The notes beneath the pieces were generated by a model, which was not told where the DNA came from, ran no database searches, and saw nothing but the letters and a program-made list of their open reading frames with translations. Positions 22,544-64,000 of a DNA stretch of 64,000 nt are shown here, piece after piece; positions within the stretch are counted from its first letter, which is position 1, and every line of letters begins with the position of its first letter. The translations under genes and the position numbers were made by a program. This DNA comes from Phoronis australis (lineage: Eukaryota > Phoronida > Phoronidae), in NCBI GenBank assembly GCA_002633005.1, contig NMRA01000163.1:394537-458536 (forward strand), in the 5' to 3' direction.

Positions 22544-22592
22544 GTATGTTGCATTATGTTTTTGTGCCAGTTTGCATACAGGGAAAATTAAT

Positions 22593-22727
22593 GGGCGGCG
22601 CAACACTGAAAAGAGTGGGAGCTATAGCCCCCATTCCCTGTGGTGCACCGCCCATAGACCATGGGCGCCGGAGCACTGAAAAAAGTAGGGGGCTATGGCC
22701 CCCTAGCCCCCTATGGTGCGCCGCCCG
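22593..22727. mobile_element. Paired-hairpin MITE (GGGCGGCGC type), copy 1
   Basis: Ends GGGCGGCGCA and TGCGCCGCCC are inverted; a second inverted pair meets in the middle (CACCGCCCATAGACCATGGG). Inner blocks AGGGGGCTATGGCCCCCTAG fold on themselves. About 135 bp, non-coding. Confidence 0.8.
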
Positions 22728-23097
22728 CGAAAATGTCCGATAAACCTGAAATTATTCTTTATTTATAGTAGTACATGTAGGTAGAAATTCTTCTTCCTAG
22801 TAGTGATAGTTATGAAAAGGTAATAAAAACCGCGACATATTGATTTATTTTGTATGATCGCATCCTTTAACGCCGGTAACGGCCTGAAGACATAAGCCAT
22901 GGTACGAATGATGACGGTACCAGTCTCCTCATCATGGTTGCTGACGTCGCCGTCATTGCCGTCATCCTCATCCCGCTAGTAGTAGCAGGAGATGGTGCCG
23001 CTGTACGGTTACAGTAAATTGCACTGAATATTTCTTTGATGACCGCTTGATTTGGCTTTATATGTAGTGCAAGTCACTCTTTTCAGACTGATCTGGA

Positions 23098-23417
23098 ATG
23101 GATTTGGTAGCGAACAGGACAGCGTCTGATCTACGAAGTCGACGTAAAGATGTAGGCCTACCAGGCAAATTGAAGATTCAGTCTAATTCCAAAAAGAAAA
23201 GGGACACGAAACTTGCAAAAGGAGATAGCAAAAAGAAAAATAAATCAAAACATGAAAAGAATGAAAAAAGACAACCATCGCCTGAGCGCTGTGAAAGTAC
23301 CCTGTCAGTATTATCTGGGCTGTCTACTTCTGAAAGTGGTTCCGAAACTGATTCCTTGACTTGGGAAGAGAAGCTAGCCAATAGGCGGAGGGATATCGAA
23401 AAAAATAAAGATGAGTA
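23098..23417 (+). pseudogene. Truncated duplicate of the lysine-rich hypothetical gene
   Basis: Same start (MDLVANRTASDLRSRRKDV) as the gene at 23979, with few differences and one six-base deletion. It stops at the single N at 23418, exactly where the sequence jumps back to the beginning of the duplicated block. It is best read as an assembly or haplotype duplicate rather than a second gene. Confidence 0.7.
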
Positions 23418-23418
23418 N

Positions 23419-24304
23419 AGGTATGTTGCATTATGTTTTTGTGCCAGTTTGCATACAGTTAAAATTAATGGGCGGCGCAGCACTGAAAAGAGTGGGAGCT
23501 ATAGCCCCCCATTCCCTGTGGTGCACCGCCCATAGATCATGGGCGCCGGAGCACTGAAAAAAGTAGAGGGCTATGGCCCTCTAGCCCCCTATGGTGCGCC
23601 GCCCGCGAAAATGTCCGATAAACCTGAAATTATTCTTTATTTATAGTAGTACATGTAGGTAGACATTCTTCTTCATAGTAGTGATAGTTATAAAACAAAA
23701 GGTAATAAAATCGCGACATATTGATTTATTTTGTATGATAGCATCCTTTAACGCCGGTAACGGCCTGAAGACATAAGCCATGGTACGAATGATGACGGTA
23801 CCAGTCTCCTCATCATGGTTGCTGACGTCGCCGTCATTGCCGTCATCCTCATCCCGCTAGTAGTAGCGGGAGATGGTGCCGCTGCACGGTTACAGTAACT
23901 TGCACTGAATATTTCTCTGATGACCGCTTGAATTGGCTTTATATGTAGTGCAAGTCATTCTTTTCAGACTGATCTGGAATGGATTTGGTAGCGAACAGGA
24001 CAGCGTCTGATCTACGAAGTCGACGTAAAGATGTAAGCCTACCAGGCAAATTGAAGATTCAGTCTAATTCCAAAAAGAAAAGGGACACAAAAGTTGCAAA
24101 AGGAGATAGCAAAAAGAATAATAAATCAAAACATGAAAAGAATGAAAAAAGACAACCATCGCCTGAGCGCTGTGAAAGTACCCTGTCAGTGTTATCTGGG
24201 CTGTCTACATGTACTTCTGAAAGTGGTTCTGAAACTGATTCCTTGACTTGGGAAGAGAAGCTAGCCAACAGGCGGAGGGATATCGAAAAAAATAAAGATG
24301 AGTA
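23419..24304 (+). repeat. Tandem duplication unit 2 (0.89 kb)
   Basis: Second unit of the duplication. Its 3' end continues without a break into the rest of the 229-codon frame, so this unit is the one attached to the intact gene. Confidence 0.9.
23470..23604. mobile_element. Paired-hairpin MITE, copy 2 (in duplicated block)
   Basis: Same element as at 22593, carried along in the 0.88-kb duplication; only a few substitutions separate them. Confidence 0.8.
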
Positions 24305-24668
24305 TAACGAGTGGTTGGCGGGATTCCAGGCGCGACGATATCACGCCCAGAAACGGGTGGAATCTTTACAAAGGCTGCGCGTGGTTCGCCTAGCCAAAAC
24401 GGGAATAGTTCTGGACAGGTTGTTTACATTAAACGAGAAATACTCAAAAGATGGAAGTGATTCAGAAGAGTTCAAGTACAGAGCACCCTTTCTTCCAAGT
24501 TTGCCTGCAGACTCTAACGCTCTAGTACTACAATCCATTGCCGATGAAGTGAAGACTAAATTTAAAGATACAAAATCTGACAAACGCCCACTGAAAATGT
24601 CGAAGAATAAGAAGTCGCATTTGAATAAACACTATCCTGTAAAACGGGATGTAACGGACTTGTCGTAA
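23979..24668 (+). CDS. Hypothetical lysine-rich protein, 229 aa
   Basis: One open frame from ATG to TAA, not recognised. Residues about 15-70 are highly basic and low complexity (SNSKKKRDTK, KHEKNEKRQPSPE). Next comes a Ser-rich acidic stretch (SGLSTCTSESGSETDS), then a helical, charged segment WEEKLANRRRDIEKNKDEYN with ARRYHAQKRVESLQRLRVVR, likely coiled coil. The C-terminus is basic again. No signal peptide or membrane span. An acceptor-like TTTTCAG lies 12-18 bases upstream of ATG. A decayed relative of residues about 143-205 lies at 25.6 kb, so the sequence has been copied, perhaps as part of a mobile element. The 5' 320 bases of the frame also appear at 23098. Confidence 0.55.
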   Translation: MDLVANRTASDLRSRRKDVSLPGKLKIQSNSKKKRDTKVAKGDSKKNNKSKHEKNEKRQPSPERCESTLSVLSGLSTCTSESGSETDSLTWEEKLANRRRDIEKNKDEYNEWLAGFQARRYHAQKRVESLQRLRVVRLAKTGIVLDRLFTLNEKYSKDGSDSEEFKYRAPFLPSLPADSNALVLQSIADEVKTKFKDTKSDKRPLKMSKNKKSHLNKHYPVKRDVTDLS

Positions 24669-25635
24669 GGATAAGTAAAACTGTTACGATTAAACACCTA
24701 CATATGTATTTCTACCATGTACATGTACTGTAGTTTTCAGTGTTTTCTTTCCACAGAATCTTAACGTTTTTACTTGAAAGTTTCATTTTTGTTCTTATTT
24801 TCCTTAAAAATCACATTGCATTGCACACGTAAAATACATTTCATTATTTTTTAAATGATGACCATTTACTTTATTTCTATAATACTTTGGTATTTTTAAA
24901 ACAGAGATCTAGTAGCGCTAATCTACTCCGTAAACATTTCAAGAATGGCTTGTGTCAAACACTTTACCACCAAAATAAACATGTTTAAGTTTATTGACAA
25001 TTAACAGCCATCCGCATCAACTGAAGAATTATCGAAATGAGAGAAACCACGCAAATCGTGTAATTACATAATAATTCAGAGTTACTAATCAAAATTAGTT
25101 CTTTTTCTTGATTGCTAGTCTACAGTTTATATTTCTGCTAAAACGTATAATCTGCTTTTTTACATGATAGGTTATCTTGATTGACGTCTTAGGACTCCAA
25201 CGTGTTGCAAAACTAAATATTCCGATGAGTTAGTGTACTCGATAGTTACTAGTTTACCATTTAAATTACAACACAGGGGCTATCGCTGAAGCAAACAAAT
25301 CAACCAGCTTCAAACTAGTCGCTGGGATGTTTTCAAGTCCTTGCCCTTACATACATGTAGCATTCAATTTCAGCCAAATTCCTAATTTTGTGCAACTAGT
25401 TAAAAAATCACGTACTGGATTACGGTGACCTAGAATATCTGACAAATGACTTTTGGTTCTGACAATATTCAATGTGCGTGCACAATTATATTTGTAGACA
25501 ACAAACGACAAAAAGAGAAAAGTAAGCCGGTTTAAAGGTCTTGTCTCAAAACCTCATTTCTCAATTTTTGTTCTCAGTGACGCGTGTTGGTGAACTGAAA
25601 AATTAAAACTTACATGATCGTGATTGGCTATCGTT
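24669..25635. other. No gene seen
   Basis: AT-rich sequence after the hypothetical gene. An AATAAA at about 24974 could be a distant polyadenylation signal. Nothing else recognised. Confidence 0.5.
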
Positions 25636-25864
25636 TGCAAGTTATCTACACTGAACGAGAAATACACGAGCTCAATTAAAGAGTGCCGTTTCTTGCAAGG
25701 TTGCCGGCAGAATCTACTGACATTCATGTACTTGAATTTTTTGCCGATGGTGTGAAGACGAACTTTAAAAATTCAGATACAAAATCTGACAAACTTCAGC
25801 AGAAAATTTTCAAAATAAGGAGATGGAATAAAAAATATACCATTTACACGCCAAGACCACAGTG
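25636..25864 (+). pseudogene. Decayed partial copy of the lysine-rich hypothetical gene
   Basis: Contains LSTLNEKYTSS then, after a frame change, PFLARLPAES, EFFADGVKTNFKN and DTKSDKLQQK, aligning with LFTLNEKYSKD, PFLPSLPADS, SIADEVKTKFK and DTKSDKRPLK of the 229-residue protein. A block of about 25 codons in the middle is missing. No start codon and wrong phase, so it is a relic. Confidence 0.7.
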
Positions 25865-28272
25865 ATATTACATTAACATTTAAAATATTGGCAACACTTT
25901 AAATGTTGATGTTAATATGGTCATGATCTTGTAGTGGAAACCTAGAATGTTTACCTTTTTTGTCATTCTATAGGTAGCGGCTGTTCAGTAAACATTTCAT
26001 AACTGACGTTTATTAATCAGAAAGTAAAAGTTGACGCCCGCAATTATCATCAACGTGTTTATTGACAACCAACAACAATTCATACCAACTAACAAAGTAT
26101 TGATATAACAGAAAATAACATAAATTGAGGACTTGGAATGCAGGGTATCAATACAAAATTCGTTTTCGTTTACCGTTGTTAATCTTCTGTCTGTATTTCC
26201 GCTGAACGGACATTGCCAGGTGTTTTATATACTAATAGGCTCATTACCTTGACGACTAAGGGTTGCAAAGTCTCTCATTTTTTATTTAAAAGACTACATA
26301 CAATTTTATACTCAAACTTTTGTGCAAGGTAGACAAACTGGCTCCATGTTCCTCGTTGATTGCACTCACAACAAACACGTGCTGAATAACAACGGTTTAT
26401 ATTTACTGACCAGTGACTTTTGCTTCTACGAGAAGCCAATGTGAGCGCACAAGATCGTTGATAACAAACGACAAATAATAAACGATATGAAATTTCAGGA
26501 AATAAGTCGGTTGAAAGGCCTCGTCTCAAATCAGGCAAAATGCTACACGCTTCTTTCTAATTAAGCTGTTTCACTTTTATGGTTGATGGTGATTTGAAGA
26601 ATTAAATACATGTAAACATCTAGTTTTAGTGCACGTGCGTTATCGTGACTTGCTGCCACTTAATTACCGTGACAGACCTACGTGCTCCTATTTAGACTTA
26701 CGTGCTCCCATTTAGACCTACATGTATGTGCTCCTATTTAGACCTATGTGTTCCTATTTAGACATATGTGCTCCTATTTAGACCCATGCGTTCCTATTTA
26801 GACCAATGTGCTCCTATTTAGACCCATGCGTGCCTGTATCTGAACCTGGGGGCAATTGTAGCCCGCATAAAAATTTAGCCGAATACTCCTATGTTTACGA
26901 AACTTTTGAACCAAAATTAAGGTTGAGAAGTAATCAAAAACCAAATGAGTGAACGATGGAGCTTCTGCTAAGCTAGACATTGACGCGATTTTAAGTAAGC
27001 GTTTAGGTGAGACTTAGGGGCATCACCTGTTCAAAAAACGCATACTTTTGAGAATGTTTGCACATAAAAATGTGCGAGCACCTGGTATGGAAGTAGGGAA
27101 AAGGTTGGCAAGATTACTCTTGCTATAGTATTGAGTGCACGAGACAATACCAGTGTGGTAACTGCCAACCTTCGTGAGGTCATTTACGCTTAATCAAAAT
27201 ACGTTTTTAGCATTTTAGTCGAAACATTTTCTGAAAGATTTGTCACGTGATTGAAATGAATTGACGTTGTCCAAATTAACTTGCATACGTGCCCCATACA
27301 TGATGCATAGAAATGTTAACGAGGTAAAAACCAGACTTCAATCACAAAAACAAACCTTTGTTTTAGATCACTTAATGTTATAAAATTGGTCGCAAGTTGT
27401 CCCTTAGTCAAACTTGAGGTGATTTTAGGACTTCGAAAGAACTGACACTACCGATTGCTTGAGACAGGCTTTAGAGGTGATCTTGACATGGTGTGTCAGC
27501 TGATGGTTCGAGCATGCAGGTCTCAAGGAATAACCAACTGCCAGCTCTATCAAAGCCCAGAAATCACTCTCCTCTGGGTGAGGAATGTGTTACGACCAAT
27601 TTTATAGCGGCAAGTGAATAAATTAAAAGTTCGCTTCATTGTTGGAAGGTTGCTTCAAGACAATAGCAATGGGCTTATAGGTTATACAATAGTAATTGAA
27701 AACAAAAGTGAAATACATGTAGGCCTACGTTATTGCAAGTGGTGCCCATCAGAGCTAACACCGGGAATATAATCTTTGGCAATAATTCTCTTTGACATCA
27801 AGTACATGCAAATGAACTATTTCCCCGTCCTCTGCGGAGCCCTAATGGACTAACTGAGGTTTCGATCCAATGGCCTTGCTATAAAAGGGCCACCGCAGAC
27901 GAGTGGTCCACCACTCTGACTCAACTTCCCGAGGTCTGTTTCTTGAAAAGGCAGGAATTTGGTCTCAATTACGATTTCACTTCACAAGTGCTGAAGAAAT
28001 GTTTAACGAAGCAATGATGAACGTACCGCATTCTAGAAATAATTTATAGAAAATTCCTCAGTAACTGGTAGTTACATGTACTTGTACGTGTAATCTAGCA
28101 GTATGCACATTTGCTCAAGTGAGATCTAATTCTTTTTCAGAAATACGTGTACGTGTGGTTGTGTGGAGCGTAAAACCGATTTTCTGACATATTCTTAGGT
28201 CAGTTTTCCCGAGACAGACCCCGATCTGATCAGCTCTCCGTGGCCGGGAGGGGTAGCTAAGACATTCATTTT
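25865..28272. other. Intergenic sequence downstream of the guanylate cyclase, with one minisatellite
   Basis: No coding segment recognised apart from short chance frames. It presumably includes the cyclase 3' UTR near 28272; I saw no clear AATAAA on the minus strand close to the stop. Confidence 0.5.
26680..26832. repeat. Minisatellite, about 20-bp unit, seven to eight copies
   Basis: Degenerate unit CTCCTATTTAGACCTATGTG with variants (ACTTACGTG, ACCCATGCG, ACCAATGTG), starting at GACCTACGTGCTCC and ending at GACCCATGCGTGCC. One unit carries a TACATGTA-containing insertion. Confidence 0.9.
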
Positions 28273-63241
<34,969 letters not shown>

Positions 63242-63827
63242 CTAAAAGTAGCAGAATATATTAGTCAGTTCATCTTTTCAAATAAAAAATGTGATTATGC
63301 TTACGACTTTTTGTTGTTGAAGTTCTTAAAAGTCACAGGTCATACGTCAGATTAAAAACGACTCGAGCATACAGATGTATGTAACCAGCGCGTTCAATCT
63401 TTTCGATCACCATGGCTTTCCTTCAATTAGCAAATCAAATTTACTCGTAAATTTTTGAAAAGTCGGTATATTTAAAAACTGTTTTGAAAAATCAAAATTA
63501 CAAATTCATCTTTAAAACGTTTATATATTGGTTCATAGCTAAAAACTGAATTTTGGTTACAAAAATTATCTCTGTCTCCTTCTGTAGAGTAGAAATATTT
63601 AGACTTCATGTTGCATAAATTGACTTATTTAACTTCGAGCAATACATCATGAATTCCGTACTGGTGAAGTGAATTTATTTAAGTTTGGTTTGCAATAAGG
63701 ATCGGGTAAACGCCAAAGACACCTGTTTAACTACGTGTAATATATTATACCGGAAAACATTGAGTCGAAAGCTGTCTGTACTCCAAGAAGTACTAATGAA
63801 AAATACAATGTAGCTTTCACAGATCAT

Positions 63828-64000
63828 TATGATGATGATGATAATGATGATGTTATAGATGATGATGTTGATGACGATGATGATGATGTTGATGATGATG
63901 ATGTTGATGACGATGATGATGACGATGATGATGATGTTGATGATGATGATGACGGTGATGATGATGATGATAATGATGATGTTGATGATGATGATGATGA
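63828..64000. repeat. GAT/GATGATGTT microsatellite, runs off the window end
   Basis: At least 173 bases of GAT units with scattered GTT, AAT, GAC and GGT variants. It continues past base 64000, within the upstream intron of the cyclase gene. Confidence 0.97.

Larger units (their letters stand above)
22542..23417 (+). repeat. Tandem duplication unit 1 (0.88 kb), joined by a single N
   Basis: Begins AGGTATGTTGCATTATG and ends GATGAGTA; repeated at 23419-24304 with over 95 percent identity by eye. Differences are scattered substitutions and small indels. The junction is one N at 23418. Confidence 0.9.

Noticed and set aside
26680-26832. CRISPR-like array of short repeats
   Set aside because: Units are contiguous and degenerate with no unique spacers, and the genome is eukaryotic; it is a minisatellite.

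Overview
The window is eukaryotic nuclear DNA, most likely from a marine invertebrate; an amphioxus-like or hemichordate-like deuterostome is my guess. Coding sequence is broken into short exons with clean GT/AG borders in consistent phase, separated by kilobase-scale introns. Those introns are full of transposon remnants, and the self-palindromic tetramer repeat around TACATGTA is frequent. No organism-specific marker was seen, so the taxon is inference.

There are two clear host genes. (1) Minus strand, 63241 down to 28273: sixteen consecutive exons, in phase throughout, encode 727 residues of a natriuretic-peptide-receptor-type membrane guanylate cyclase. They cover the end of the ligand-binding domain, one membrane span, a pseudokinase (kinase homology) domain, the signalling helix, the cyclase catalytic domain and the stop codon. 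The N-terminal part lies beyond base 64000. (2) Plus strand, 10198-17271: six visible exons of a Schlafen-AlbA_2-domain protein, with at least one exon missing, probably inside the 494-base N gap at 12692-13185. A third locus at 22.5-24.7 kb encodes an unrecognised 229-residue lysine-rich protein. It has a local 0.88-kb duplication upstream and a decayed partial copy at 25.6 kb.

Layout: 1-0.75 kb, foldback repeat; 1.6-3.3 kb, decayed coding remnant; 4.5-8.2 kb (minus), dead multi-exon THAP9/P-element-like transposase; 9-17.3 kb, Schlafen-like gene with a hairpin-rich element around the gap and two inverted copies of a tRNA-containing repeat (13.8 and 17.5 kb); 18.5-22.5 kb, no recognised gene; 22.5-25.9 kb, hypothetical gene and relics; 26-28 kb, a minisatellite and otherwise anonymous sequence; 28.3-63.2 kb, the guanylate cyclase. 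Its introns hold a non-LTR reverse transcriptase relic (39.5-41.2 kb), two Penelope-like GIY-YIG relics (41.5 and 50.5 kb), a second RT relic (60.1-60.6 kb), two copies of a tRNA-derived SINE, several MITEs, and two elements of about 1.2-1.3 kb with terminal inverted repeats (35.8-37.1 and 54.3-55.5 kb). The window ends in a long GAT-type microsatellite.

The host genes do not look functionally linked. The cyclase would turn extracellular peptide binding into cGMP production; the Schlafen-like protein would act on nucleic acid inside the cell. The most novel material is the mobile DNA, especially a terminal-inverted-repeat family present in two copies (35.8 and 51.5 kb) that carries a short protein with a shared P-x-ELDPLA motif. 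Two near-perfect tandem duplications with a single N at the junction (22.5-24.3 and 48.8-50.5 kb) look like assembly or haplotype artefacts.
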